DNA of 52,693 nucleotides from Acidimicrobiales bacterium (GCA_035531755.1 DATKSK010000011.1:1-52693); one strand, 5' to 3'. Counted from the stretch's first letter, positions 8,166 through 17,488 are shown. Notes: a model not told the origin generated them from the sequence alone. Made by a program: numbers and translations.

Positions 8166-10640
8166 ATGCGTGGCACGCACCACGTCCTGGGTGGCGCGCC
8201 CGTCGGCTCGGGCGCTGCGGTGACGTCCCGCCCCGCCGCGGACGACCTCCCTCTGGCGCCGCCGTCCACCGGCCCCGGGGCCGGCGGCGACGTCGCGGGT
8301 GGCGGGCTGACCGACGAGGAGGTGCGGACCCGCGTGCTGGCGGGCCGGGCCAACTCCGTGCCGGGCGGGCCGTCCCGCACGATCCCGCAGATCCTGGGGG
8401 CCAACGTCCTGACCCGCTTCAACGCCATCCTCGGCGGCCTCCTCGTGGTGGTGGCGTTCGTCGGACCTCCCCAGGACGGGCTCTTCGGGGTCGTCCTCGT
8501 CGTGAACGCCGCCATCGGGATCGGCCAGGAGCTCCGGGCCAAACGCGCCCTCGATCGTCTGGCCGTCCTGACGGCCCCGACGGCCCATGTCCGGCGGGCG
8601 GGCCTGCCCGTCGAGCTCGCCGTGGAGCAGGTGGTCGAGGACGATGTGCTCGAGCTCCACCCCGGCGACCAGGTGGTGGTCGACGGCGCCGTCCTGGTCG
8701 CCGACGGGCTCGAGGTCGACGAGTCCCTTCTCACCGGTGAGGCCGAACCGGTCCCGGTGGCGCCCGGTGACGACGTGCGCTCAGGGAGCTTCGTCGTCGC
8801 CGGCACGGGGGTGATGCGGGCCACGCGGGTGGGACGCGACGCCTATGCCCAGCGCCTGCAATCCGACGCCCGGCGGTTCGACGTGGTGCGCTCCGAGCTC
8901 GTCCAGGGCACCAACCACATCCTGCGCGTGGTCACGTGGGTGATGGTCCCCGCGGCCGCGCTGCTCGTCACGAGCCAGCTCCTGCGCTCGGGCCAGTCCC
9001 TCGCCGACGCGCTGCGGAGCTCCGTCGCCGGCGTCTCCGCCATGGTGCCCGAGGGCCTGGTCCTGTTGACGACGATCGCCTTCGCCCTCGGCGCCATCCG
9101 CTTGGCAGGGCGACGGGTCCTCGTCCAGGAGCTGGCCGCCATCGAGGGACTCGCACGCGTCGACGTCGTGTGCATCGACAAGACCGGCACCCTGACCGAG
9201 CCCGGGATGGTGGTGCGCGCCGTCGAGCCACTCGGTGCCACCGCCGACTCGCTCCTCCGCGACGTCCTCGGTGCGGTGGCCGGCGCCGATCCGGCGCGCA
9301 ACGCCACCCTCGAGGCGATCGCCGCCGCCTGCCCGTCGCCGCCGGGGTGGCGCCCGGTGGCACGCGTCCCGTTCTCGTCCGCCCGGAAGTGGAGCGCGGC
9401 GCAGTTCGCCGTGGGCGGGACCTGGGTCCTCGGCGCCCCCGACGTCTTGTACGCCAACGTCCGGGAGGGGACGTTCCCGGCGACGGCGGTGGAGCGCCAC
9501 AGCGAGGCCGGCCGGCGCGTCCTGCTCGTGGCCGGCACGGGCTCCCCGGCGCGAGACGCCGTCGCCCTCGCCGCCGGCGACCTCCCCGACGAGCTCGAAC
9601 CGGCCGGCGTCGTCGTGCTCGAGGAGCAGGTCCGGGCCGACGCCGCGGCGACGGTCCGGTACCTGCTCGACCAGGGCGTGGCGCCCAAGGTGCTGTCCGG
9701 GGACGACCCTCGGACCGTGGCGGCCATCGCCGCCCGGGTCGGGATCCCGGGGGCCGACGCACCGGTGGACGCCCGGCTGCTGGCGGACGACCCCGGCTCG
9801 CTCACCGCCGCGCTCGAGTCCGCATCGGTGTTCGGACGCGTGCAGCCCCACCAGAAGCGGGCCATGGTCGAGGCCCTGCAGGCCGCCGGCCACGTCGTCG
9901 CCATGACGGGCGACGGCGTCAACGACGTCCCCGCCCTCAAGCAGGCCGACATCGGCATCGCCATGGGGACGGGGAGCCAGGCGAGCCGGTCGGTCGGGCG
10001 CATCATCCTGCTCGACAGCTCGTTCGCCGCGTTCCCGAGCGTGCTGGCCGAAGGCCGGCGGGTGATCGCCAACATCGAACGGGTGGCCAACCTGTTCGTC
10101 ACCAAGACCGTGTACGCCGCCGTGCTGGCGGTCGCCGTCGGGGTGCTGGGCGTCCCGTTCCCCTTCTATCCACGGCACCTCACCGTCGTGAGCACCCTCA
10201 CCATCGGCGTGCCCGGGTTCTTCCTGGCGCTGGCGGCGGGTGCGCCCCGCGCCCGTCCCGGCTACGTCCGCCGGGTGGCGTGGTTCACGGTCCCGGCCGG
10301 GGCGGTGGCCGCGGCGTCGACGTTCGCCGCGTACGCCATGGCGCGCGCCGACACCCAGACGTCGGGCGGTCAGGCGCGCACGACCGCGGCCATCGTGCTG
10401 TTCGCATTGGGGCTGTGGGTGCTCGGCCTGCTGAGCCGGCCCCTCGACCCTTCGCGGATCGGGCTCGTCCTCGGCATGGCCGCTGCGGGCGTCCTCGCCA
10501 TGGTGGTGCCGCTCTCCAGCCGTCTGTTCGCGCTCGACGCCCCCCCGGTCCACGTGCTCGTGACCGCCCTGGTGATCGCCGCCGGTGGTGCCGCGACCAT
10601 CTCGGTGCTCGTGCGCGCCGTCAGGAGCAGGGCACGATGA
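8166..10640 (+). CDS. Cation-translocating P-type ATPase, CtpE-like
   Basis: An 824-residue ATP-driven cation pump of the cytoplasmic membrane. Domains in order: actuator with LTGEAEP (about residue 190), a membrane PEGL motif (about 295-298), the phosphorylated aspartate in DKTGTLT (D338), the nucleotide-binding domain, and the hinge MTGDGVNDVPALKQADIG, followed by six C-terminal helices. PEGL in place of PEGLP or CPC, with no N-terminal metal-binding domain, matches Mycobacterium tuberculosis CtpE, implicated in calcium uptake. Calcium or a related divalent ion is therefore the likely cargo (inference). The stop overlaps the next ATPase start by 4 bp. The start codon is uncertain; no strong ribosome site is visible. 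Confidence 0.88.
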   Translation: MRGTHHVLGGAPVGSGAAVTSRPAADDLPLAPPSTGPGAGGDVAGGGLTDEEVRTRVLAGRANSVPGGPSRTIPQILGANVLTRFNAILGGLLVVVAFVGPPQDGLFGVVLVVNAAIGIGQELRAKRALDRLAVLTAPTAHVRRAGLPVELAVEQVVEDDVLELHPGDQVVVDGAVLVADGLEVDESLLTGEAEPVPVAPGDDVRSGSFVVAGTGVMRATRVGRDAYAQRLQSDARRFDVVRSELVQGTNHILRVVTWVMVPAAALLVTSQLLRSGQSLADALRSSVAGVSAMVPEGLVLLTTIAFALGAIRLAGRRVLVQELAAIEGLARVDVVCIDKTGTLTEPGMVVRAVEPLGATADSLLRDVLGAVAGADPARNATLEAIAAACPSPPGWRPVARVPFSSARKWSAAQFAVGGTWVLGAPDVLYANVREGTFPATAVERHSEAGRRVLLVAGTGSPARDAVALAAGDLPDELEPAGVVVLEEQVRADAAATVRYLLDQGVAPKVLSGDDPRTVAAIAARVGIPGADAPVDARLLADDPGSLTAALESASVFGRVQPHQKRAMVEALQAAGHVVAMTGDGVNDVPALKQADIGIAMGTGSQASRSVGRIILLDSSFAAFPSVLAEGRRVIANIERVANLFVTKTVYAAVLAVAVGVLGVPFPFYPRHLTVVSTLTIGVPGFFLALAAGAPRARPGYVRRVAWFTVPAGAVAAASTFAAYAMARADTQTSGGQARTTAAIVLFALGLWVLGLLSRPLDPSRIGLVLGMAAAGVLAMVVPLSSRLFALDAPPVHVLVTALVIAAGGAATISVLVRAVRSRAR

Positions 10641-12961
10641 CTCGCCCGTGGGCGTGGGCGGTGTCCCGCGGCAACACGATCTTCCTCGTGGCCACCGTGG
10701 CGGGGCTCGCGCTCGGCGGCGTCCTCCACCTGGCGGGGGCGGGCACCGGCGGCCACGTGGTCTGGGCCCTGACGACCGGAGCGGGCATCGCCGCCTGCAT
10801 GTGGTGGATCGTGGCCCGTGCCCGCCAGCACCAATTGGGCGTGGACGTCATCGCCCTGCTCGCCCTCGTGGGCGCACTGGTGGTGGCGGAGGAGCTCGCC
10901 GGGGCGGTCATCAGCGTGATGCTCGCCACGGGCCGGACGCTCGAAGCGCGCGCCGCCCACCGCGCCCGCCGCGAGCTGCGGGCACTGCTCGAGCGGGCGC
11001 CGCGCTCGGCCCGTCTCCACCGTGACGGCACGCTCGCCACGGTGGCACTCGACGAGCTGCGCCCGGGAGACCTCGTGCTGGTCGGGTCGGGCGAGATCGT
11101 CCCGGTCGACGGCACCGTGGTCAGCGCGGCGGCCGTGCTCGACGAGTCCGCGCTCACCGGCGAGTCGCTCCCCGTCGAGCGGGCCGAAGGGGACCCGGTC
11201 CGCAGCGGGGTCGTCAACGCCGGGGCACCGTTCGACATGCGGGCCACGACCACGGCCGAGGAGAGCAGCTACGCGGGGATCGTCCGCCTGGTGCGCGACG
11301 CCCAGGCGGCGGGCAGCCCCTCGGTCCGGCTCGCCGACCGCTATGCGGGGTGGTTCCTCGCCGTCAGCCTCGCCGGTGCCGGTGCGGCGTGGGCCGTCTC
11401 GGGGCAGCTCACCCGGGCCGTCGCCGTGCTGGTGGTCGCCACACCGTGCCCCCTCGTCCTCGCCGTCCCCGTCGCCATCGTGTCGGGACTGTCGTTGTCG
11501 GCGCGGCGGGGCGTGGTGGTCAAGGGCGGGGCGGCCCTCGAGCAGCTCGCCCGGTGCCGGACGCTCCTGTTCGACAAGACGGGGACCCTCACCGTCGGCC
11601 GTCCGGCCCTGGCCGAGGTCGTGCCCGCGGGCGGCCTGCCCGCCGACGACGTGCTGCGGTACGCGGCGTCTCTCGACCAGGTGTCGCCCCACGTGCTCGC
11701 CGCCGCCATCGTGAAGGCGGCCCGTGACCGGCATCTCGCGCTCGATCTGCCCGTCGCGGTCGAGGACGTGGCGGGACGGGGCGTCCGGGGGATCGTGGAC
11801 GGCCACCCGGTGGCGGTGGGCAAGGCCGCGTGGTTGGCCCTCGACACCGGCGCGCCGTGGGTACGCGCCGCGCGCCGCCGGGCCGAGCTCGACGGGGCGC
11901 TGACGGTGTTCGTGGAGGTCGACGGGGTGGCCGCCGGTGCGCTCGTCCTCGACGACCCCGTGCGGGCCGACGCCGCCCGTACGATCCGGGCCCTGCGGCG
12001 AGGCGGCATCGACCGGGTCGTGATGGTGACCGGGGACCGCGCCGAGGTCGCCGACACCGTCGGGGCCGTCATCGGGGTCGACGAGGTGCTCGCCGAGCGG
12101 ACGCCGGCGGAGAAAGTCGAGGCGGTGACCGTCGAGCACCGGCGAGCCCCGACGATCATGGTCGGCGACGGCATCAACGACGCCCCTGCCTTGGCCGCCG
12201 CCGACGTCGGTGTGGCGATGGGGGCACGCGGGGCGACGGCGTCGTCCGAGGCGGCGGACGTGGTCTTGACCGTCGACCGCCTCGAGCGCCTCGGCGAGGC
12301 CGTCGTCATCGCCCGGCACGCCCGCAGCGTGGCCCTGCAGAGCGTGCTGCTCGGTATCGGCCTCTCGGTGGTGGCCATGGCGGTGGCCGGCGTGGGCTTG
12401 CTGGCACCGACCTGGGGAGCCATCGCCCAGGAGGGCATCGACGTGGCCGCGATCGTGAACGCCCTGCGCGCCCTCCGGCCGCGGGCGCGCCCGGGCCGTC
12501 TCGACGCCCAGGATGCCGAGATCGCCCGCAGGTTCAGCGCGGAACACACGGCGATCAAGGCGGACATCGAGCGACTCCGCACCGTGGCCGACGCGCTGGC
12601 GACCGAGGAGCCGAGCCTCGTCGTGGCCGACATCCGCGCCGTGAGCCGCATGCTCGTCGACGAGGTGCTGCCCCACGAGGAGGCCGAGGACGCCATCCTC
12701 TACCCGGCGCTCGCCCGTGCCCTCGGCGGTGTCGACCCGACCGGCACGATGAGCCGAGCCCATGTCGAGATCAGTCACCAGATCCGGCGACTGGGTCGGC
12801 TCCTCGACGACATCGATCCCTCCGGTCCCGACGACGCCGACGTCGCCGAGCTGCGCCGCCTCCTCTACGGGCTGCACGCCATCCTGCGCCTCCACACCGC
12901 CCAGGAGGACGAGGGGTTCCTGTCACTGGCCGACGAGGTGCCTGCCGAGCACATACCGTGA
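10637..12961 (+). CDS. P1B-5 (Nia-type) metal-transporting P-type ATPase with C-terminal hemerythrin domain
   Basis: A heavy-metal pump of about 774 residues. It has LTGESLPVE in the actuator, TPCP at residues 269-272 where Cu/Zn ATPases have CPC, DKTGTLT with the phosphorylated aspartate at 313, and VGDGINDAPALAAADVG. There is no N-terminal CxxC domain. From about residue 625 a hemerythrin-like bundle follows with a full ligand set: EHTAI, HEEAE (HxxxE), RAHVEISH, and LH...HTAQED (HxxxxD). TPCP plus a C-terminal hemerythrin domain defines the P1B-5 group, of which Sinorhizobium Nia (nickel/iron) is the described member. It is coupled to the CtpE-like gene by an ATGA overlap, with AGGAG 9 nt before the start. 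Cargo is probably Fe(II) or Ni(II), with the di-iron domain sensing metal or oxygen (inference). Confidence 0.9.
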   Translation: MTRPWAWAVSRGNTIFLVATVAGLALGGVLHLAGAGTGGHVVWALTTGAGIAACMWWIVARARQHQLGVDVIALLALVGALVVAEELAGAVISVMLATGRTLEARAAHRARRELRALLERAPRSARLHRDGTLATVALDELRPGDLVLVGSGEIVPVDGTVVSAAAVLDESALTGESLPVERAEGDPVRSGVVNAGAPFDMRATTTAEESSYAGIVRLVRDAQAAGSPSVRLADRYAGWFLAVSLAGAGAAWAVSGQLTRAVAVLVVATPCPLVLAVPVAIVSGLSLSARRGVVVKGGAALEQLARCRTLLFDKTGTLTVGRPALAEVVPAGGLPADDVLRYAASLDQVSPHVLAAAIVKAARDRHLALDLPVAVEDVAGRGVRGIVDGHPVAVGKAAWLALDTGAPWVRAARRRAELDGALTVFVEVDGVAAGALVLDDPVRADAARTIRALRRGGIDRVVMVTGDRAEVADTVGAVIGVDEVLAERTPAEKVEAVTVEHRRAPTIMVGDGINDAPALAAADVGVAMGARGATASSEAADVVLTVDRLERLGEAVVIARHARSVALQSVLLGIGLSVVAMAVAGVGLLAPTWGAIAQEGIDVAAIVNALRALRPRARPGRLDAQDAEIARRFSAEHTAIKADIERLRTVADALATEEPSLVVADIRAVSRMLVDEVLPHEEAEDAILYPALARALGGVDPTGTMSRAHVEISHQIRRLGRLLDDIDPSGPDDADVAELRRLLYGLHAILRLHTAQEDEGFLSLADEVPAEHIP

Positions 12962-13045
12962 CCGCGGGTGGCGCCGAGCTACTCGGACGGCGTCGTCGGG
13001 ATCCTCTCGTGCACCCGCCGAGGTCCGTCGCGCCATGATGGGAGG

Positions 13046-13348
13046 ATGTCCCCCGAGGCAGGTGCGTCCGGCGCGCTCGACGACATCCGGCAACAGCTCG
13101 ACACCGTGGACCGCCGGCTCGTGCAGGTCCTGGCGGAGCGGGCCCGGTTGATCGGCGAGGTGATCGCCTTCAAGCGCGCCCAGGGCATGGCGGTCGTCGA
13201 CCGGCGACGCGAAGACGAGATGTTGGACAGCATCGAGTCCGTCGCCGCGTCCGAGGGCCTGGACCCCCGCGTGGCGCGCCGGGTCCTGCGCGCCGTGATC
13301 GACGCCTTCACGCTGCTCGAGGTCGAGCAGCTGGGCCCCGACGACTGA
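13046..13348 (+). CDS. Chorismate mutase, AroQ class
   Basis: A helical enzyme of about 100 residues that converts chorismate to prephenate on the way to Phe and Tyr. The AroQ active-site residues are readable: the first-helix arginine in LDDIRQQLDTVDRRLVQVL, the ERARLIGEV arginine, the lysine in AFKRAQG, and DRRREDEMLDSIE in the second helix. There is no fused dehydratase or dehydrogenase. ATG at 13046 directly follows GGAGG, which is too close to be an ideal ribosome site. An upstream in-frame codon at 12968 would add 26 unconserved residues. It follows the ATPase operon by about 85 bp on the same strand. Confidence 0.85.
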   Translation: MSPEAGASGALDDIRQQLDTVDRRLVQVLAERARLIGEVIAFKRAQGMAVVDRRREDEMLDSIESVAASEGLDPRVARRVLRAVIDAFTLLEVEQLGPDD

Positions 13349-13443
13349 GCGCCCGCGCTCCCGGCCGGCATCGGGCGCCTCCACCCGGTCGATGTCCCCG
13401 CCGCCGAAGTGCCCGCCGGTCGATGTCCCCGCCGGTCGATGAC

Positions 13444-13998
13444 TCAGTGCAGGATGAGGCGGACGGCGAGGACGCCGGCGCCGAGGGCTAGGCCGACGGT
13501 GCCCTGCACGGCCATCTGCACCCTCGTCACCCGGCTGCGCACGGTGGCCATGATCTCGAAGGTGGCGAGAACGACGGCGCTCGTCCACAGCGCGGCGTTC
13601 ACGGCCGTGGCCAGGGTCACCCGCGCGCCCCAGAGCGCCACCACCACGGCGATCGGGATGGCGGCGCCCTTGACGATCGCCCCCTCGTGGCGAAGCGCCT
13701 GCCACAGGCCTCCGAGCGACATGCCCTCCTGCCGCTCGAGCCGGCGTCCCACGACGTTGGCGTACGCGTGCGCCAGCCAGTAGAGGGTGAGGACCAGCGC
13801 GGTGGCCCCGACGGTGTCGGCGAAGGTCTCGCGGCGGGTGCTCTCGGCGGCGAGCACCGCGCTCACCGCCAGCGTTCCGTAGACCAGCCCCTGGGGGTTG
13901 TCCTCGGGATCGACCCACCGCCCGAACCTCGCCACCAGGCGCCGGGCCCGGCCGGGGGAGGCGTCAGGAGGTGGGTCTGGCGATGCGTCGGAGGTCAT
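13444..13998 (-). CDS. Hypothetical membrane protein, about four helices
   Basis: A protein of about 184 residues that I do not assign to a named family. A proline- and aspartate-rich N-terminus is followed by an amphipathic ARRLVARFGRWVDPEDNPQG segment. Hydrophobic stretches follow around YGTLAVSAVLAA, TVGATALVLTLYWLAHAYA, GAAIPIAVVVALWG, and a long C-terminal pair. A polar loop (RRLERQEGMSLGGLWQALRHEG) between helices 2 and 3 is probably cytoplasmic. Several start codons are possible (14003, 13998); 13998 is used. It converges on the chorismate mutase gene. Confidence 0.65.
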   Translation of the reverse strand: MTSDASPDPPPDASPGRARRLVARFGRWVDPEDNPQGLVYGTLAVSAVLAAESTRRETFADTVGATALVLTLYWLAHAYANVVGRRLERQEGMSLGGLWQALRHEGAIVKGAAIPIAVVVALWGARVTLATAVNAALWTSAVVLATFEIMATVRSRVTRVQMAVQGTVGLALGAGVLAVRLILH

Positions 13999-14109
13999 GG
14001 GCAGCATCATGCCCGGCGCCCCGGCCGGCCGCGCCGTGCGTGAAATGTGACCTTCGCCCCTGTCGCCGCCGCGGCGCGCCCCCCAAGGTGGGTCACCGTG
14101 GGAGGGCAC

Positions 14110-14547
14110 GTGTCACACGAGGAGATGATGGTCGCCGCCCTGACACCGGCGGAGTGCCGCCAGCGCCTGGCGTCGGCGACCATGGGACGGATCGGCATGA
14201 CCGTTCAGGCGCTCCCCGTCGTGCTCCCTGTGTACTTCGCCCTCGACGGGGAGGCCGTCGTCATCCGCACCGTGGCAGGAACGAAGCTGAGCGCGGCCAT
14301 CGCCGGCTCGGTGGTGGCGTTCGAGGTCGACCGGCACGAGGACGACGGGCGCGGCTGGAGCGTGATGGTGCAGGGCCGCGCCACCGAGATCCACGGCGAA
14401 CAGGGCCTGGTCCGGGCCCGCGCCCTCGGGCTGCCCGCCTTCAACCGTGCCGGCGTCCCCGACCATTACATCGCCGTGGCCCTCGAATTCGTCAGCGGAC
14501 GGGTGGTCGGCCCGGCGCCGGGAGCGGGCGACGGTCGGACCGGGTGA
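14110..14547 (+). CDS. Pyridoxamine 5'-phosphate oxidase-fold protein (possible FMN or F420 binder)
   Basis: A protein of about 145 residues with a split-barrel fold. The opening LTPAECRQRLASATMGRIGM, followed by PVVLPVYFALDGEAVVIRT, is the standard start of the small PPOX family. TKLSAAIAGSVVAFEVDRHE and GWSVMVQGRATEI complete the barrel strands. Members bind flavin or F420 and act as reductases or haem/nitro-compound modifiers; which one this is cannot be told. I start at GTG 14110, preceded by GGAGGG. ATG at 14125 or an upstream ATG at 14047 are alternatives. It is divergent from the membrane protein gene, with 111 bp between starts. Confidence 0.8.
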   Translation: MSHEEMMVAALTPAECRQRLASATMGRIGMTVQALPVVLPVYFALDGEAVVIRTVAGTKLSAAIAGSVVAFEVDRHEDDGRGWSVMVQGRATEIHGEQGLVRARALGLPAFNRAGVPDHYIAVALEFVSGRVVGPAPGAGDGRTG

Positions 14548-14781
14548 TCACCGGCGTTCGCCCGAGCCCCCGCCGGGCAGGAGGATGCGGGCCATCGGCG
14601 TCGGCATCCACCAGTTCCAGCTGCCGGACACGCTGACGAGGGCGGGCACGAGCAGCGCCCGCACCACGGTGGCGTCGGGCAGGACCCGCCGGGAACCCGG
14701 GCCTCGTCGACGGGGTGCATCCCGACAGGGGACATGGACGCGACGGAGCCCCCTGCGCCGGGGAGTCCTGCACGCGGCCGG

Positions 14782-15858
14782 TCAGGGTGCCACGGCGGCG
14801 CCCGACGCCGCCGACCGGTACGCGGCGTCCACCAGTTCGTGGGCCCGCAAGGCGTCGTCGAAGCCCGGTGATGCCGTGGCACCCTGCCGCACGGTGCGGG
14901 CCCAGTGCCGGTCCGCCGGGTACGTGTAGAAGACGAAGTCACGACGGGGGAGTCCGAGCGCGGCGAAGTGCGCCTCGCGCAGCGCGACCAGGTCGGGGCG
15001 CACGGGGCTGGTGTCGGGGCGCTGCACCAGAAGGCCGTCCTCTTCGGCGCCGACGATGAAGTCCGTGGTGGCCTCGACGGCGCCGCCTTCGAAGAACACC
15101 TCGAAGCGCCGCTCCTCGCGGCCGCGCACCCCGTTGAAGACGCTCAGCAGGGTGCCCACGACCCCCGACTCGTGCTCGACGGTGAGGGCGGCGACGTCCT
15201 CGACGTCGAAGCCGAACACCGAGCGAGTGATGGCCCACACGCGCCGGACGGGGCCGAAGAGCCAGCACACGATGTCGGCGGCATGGATGGAGTGTTCGAG
15301 CAGCGCGCCGCCACCGGCGTGGGCGCGCTCCGAGCGCCATGAGCTGTGCCCGGGCACGACGGCGCCGGTGGGCCAGTACTGGTCGTCGCGCAGCGTGTAG
15401 CCCATCGGCGCGCCCAGCTCCGCCGACCCCACGATGCGCCGGAGCTCGGTGACGATGGGGTGGAAGCGGGAGTGGAAGCCCACCTGGGCCACGAGGCCCG
15501 ACCCCGCTACGGCGTCGCACAGCGCACGGACGTCGTCGAACGTGGGCGCCAGCGGCTTCTCGCACAGCAGGGGCTTGCCCGCCGCCAGCGTCGCCAGGAC
15601 GAGATCGCGGTGTGTCGCCGTCGGCGAGGTGATCATGACGGCCTCGACGCCGGGGTCGTCGATGACCCGGCGGGGATCGTCGGTGAGGGTGCCGAACGCG
15701 CAGTTGCGCGCCACGGCCGCCCGAGCCTCCTCCGACGGGTCGGCGGCGGCCACCGCCACGGCCTCGCCGTCCTCGCACAACGTGCGCAGCCCGTCGGCAT
15801 GGATCTGGCCGATCATGCCGCAGCCGATCAGACCGACTCGCAGCGGCGCCCCCGTCAC
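14782..15858 (-). CDS. Gfo/Idh/MocA family oxidoreductase
   Basis: A predicted NAD(P)-dependent dehydrogenase of 358 residues acting on a sugar, inositol or similar polyol. The N-terminal Rossmann segment has GLIGCGMIGQIHADGL (GxGxxG). The family EKP motif appears as CEKPLAPTFDD (about residue 105), and a C-terminal beta-sheet domain contains HSIHAADIVCWLFG. GTG at 15858 overlaps the stop of the acyltransferase gene (GTGA), so the two are translationally coupled on the minus strand. Pairing with a WS/DGAT enzyme is unusual and gives no clear pathway; a role in making or breaking a polyol acyl acceptor is possible but speculative. Confidence 0.88.
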   Translation of the reverse strand: MTGAPLRVGLIGCGMIGQIHADGLRTLCEDGEAVAVAAADPSEEARAAVARNCAFGTLTDDPRRVIDDPGVEAVMITSPTATHRDLVLATLAAGKPLLCEKPLAPTFDDVRALCDAVAGSGLVAQVGFHSRFHPIVTELRRIVGSAELGAPMGYTLRDDQYWPTGAVVPGHSSWRSERAHAGGGALLEHSIHAADIVCWLFGPVRRVWAITRSVFGFDVEDVAALTVEHESGVVGTLLSVFNGVRGREERRFEVFFEGGAVEATTDFIVGAEEDGLLVQRPDTSPVRPDLVALREAHFAALGLPRRDFVFYTYPADRHWARTVRQGATASPGFDDALRAHELVDAAYRSAASGAAVAP

Positions 15859-17381
15859 GCCCCGGACCGGTCGGGCCCCGTCGCCTCCACCGTCGGCTCC
15901 ACCGGCGCCCGCGTGGCCTTCCGGGCCCGCCCGGTCCGCGCCCACGCCCGCGCCGGCGCCACCCCCACGGGCCGCGCCGGGGGGAGGGCGGCGCTGGCCA
16001 GCAGCTCGTCGAGGGCGGTGGGGACGGCGGCCGCCAGCTCGGCAACCCGCGGGACCGTCTCGGCGCAGGCCATGAAGCCCCAGTTGAGGGTGCCGCGGTA
16101 GCTCATGACGGTGACGTTCAGCCCGGCGCCGTCCATGACCGGGCCGAGGGGGAACCCGGCGACGAGCTCGGCCCCGGCCAGGTAGAGGGGGAAGCCGGGC
16201 CCCGGCACGTTGGAGATGACGAGACTGTGGATGGGCCGGTGGTGGTCGGCGAGCTTCAGGCGCGTGTATGCGCGTGCCGCCGCCGAGAACACGTTGGGCG
16301 TGGCGTGCTCGGCCCAATTGAGCAGCACGTCCGCCCCGAGCGCGTTGTGCTCCTCCTTCGCCCCCTTGGTGCTGTCCCGGATGGCGAGGAGGCGTTCGAC
16401 CGGGTCGGCGATCTGGCACGGCAGCGCCACGAACATGGCTGACACCTTGTTGACGCCCCGGTGGTTCGGGACGGCGGGGGCGACCGACACCGGTACGGTC
16501 GCCACCAGCGGGTCGTCGGGGAGCTCGTCGCCCTCGACGAGGTAGCGCCGCAGCGCGCCGGCGCACAACGCCAGCACGACGTCGTTCACCGTCGTGCCGC
16601 AGGCGCGCTTGATCCCCTGCACGTCCTCGAGCGCGATCGACGAGAAGGCGACGCGCCGGTGCGGCGTGATGGCGGCGTTGAGCGAGGTCCGGGGGGTGGT
16701 GAGCGGCAGCGCGGCCTTGCCCGGCCCCCGCGTCCGGACCTGCCACACGTCGAGCACGGCGCGCCCCGTGCGCCAGAGCAGCTTCGTCATGTCGAGGGGC
16801 CGCGTCATGCGGGTGCCGAGCGCGTGGGCCACGAGACGCAGGTCCGACGGCAGGCGTTCGTCGGCGGCCGGGGGCCCCGCCGGCGCGGGTCGCGGGGCCG
16901 GGTCGGCCTCGAGGTCGAACAGCTGGGCGAGCAGCTCGGCGCCGGACACTCCGTCGATGGTGGAGTGGTGGATCTTCGTGACGAGCCCGATCCTCCCGTC
17001 GCGCAGGCCCTCGACGATGACCATCTCCCACAACGGCTTGGTGCGGTCGAGCTGCCGGCTGCAGACATCCCCGACGAGGCCGGCGAACTCGTCCATGCCG
17101 CCCGGGGCGGGAAGCGCGCGACGGCGGATGTGGTAGTCGATGTCGAACGTGGGGTCGTCCACCCAGTAGGGGTGGCTCAGGCGGAAGGGGACCTCCACGA
17201 GCCGCCGCCGGAAGATGGGTGCGAGAGCCAGGCGCGAGCTGACGAGGTCGCGGAGCTTGTCGAACGAGTACCCGCCCGGCACCGTCGAGGGGTCGAAGAC
17301 CGCCGCCATGGAGACGTGCATGTGCAGGCTCGGCGTCTCCAGGTACAGGAAGGTCGCGTCCAGTCCGGTGAGCTGCTCCAT
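15855..17381 (-). CDS. Wax ester synthase/diacylglycerol acyltransferase (WS/DGAT)
   Basis: A 508-residue acyl-CoA-dependent O-acyltransferase that makes triacylglycerols or wax esters for storage. The N-terminal domain opens with LTGLDATFLYLETPSLHMHV and carries the catalytic HHxxxDG motif as HHSTIDG (residues 138-144). The C-terminal domain has the family NDVVLALCAGALR, ISNVPGP and LNVTVMSYRG-type motifs. The length fits the actinobacterial Tgs/AtfA family. The product probably sits at the inner face of the membrane or on lipid droplets. It is first in a two-gene minus-strand operon with the Gfo/Idh gene and divergent from the membrane-anchored hydrolase, so lipid metabolism is the common theme. 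Confidence 0.93.
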   Translation of the reverse strand: MEQLTGLDATFLYLETPSLHMHVSMAAVFDPSTVPGGYSFDKLRDLVSSRLALAPIFRRRLVEVPFRLSHPYWVDDPTFDIDYHIRRRALPAPGGMDEFAGLVGDVCSRQLDRTKPLWEMVIVEGLRDGRIGLVTKIHHSTIDGVSGAELLAQLFDLEADPAPRPAPAGPPAADERLPSDLRLVAHALGTRMTRPLDMTKLLWRTGRAVLDVWQVRTRGPGKAALPLTTPRTSLNAAITPHRRVAFSSIALEDVQGIKRACGTTVNDVVLALCAGALRRYLVEGDELPDDPLVATVPVSVAPAVPNHRGVNKVSAMFVALPCQIADPVERLLAIRDSTKGAKEEHNALGADVLLNWAEHATPNVFSAAARAYTRLKLADHHRPIHSLVISNVPGPGFPLYLAGAELVAGFPLGPVMDGAGLNVTVMSYRGTLNWGFMACAETVPRVAELAAAVPTALDELLASAALPPARPVGVAPARAWARTGRARKATRAPVEPTVEATGPDRSGA

Positions 17382-17488
17382 GGTCGTCTCGCCCTCGTTC
17401 GTCGGCCTGTGCCTGCCCCCCGACGCCGCAGTGACGCCCCGCCGTCCCCAGCGTGCGCCATCTTCCCACCGTGAGCGAGGATGGTGCC

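Noticed and set aside
10370-12895. Minus-strand frame of 841 aa opposite the metal ATPase
   Set aside because: Composition typical of a reverse-complement shadow in high-GC DNA; all ATPase motifs are on the plus strand.
14548-14781. Short frames in the gap after the PPOX-fold gene
   Set aside because: Arg/Pro/Gly-rich translations without start signals or domains; the 234-bp gap appears non-coding.
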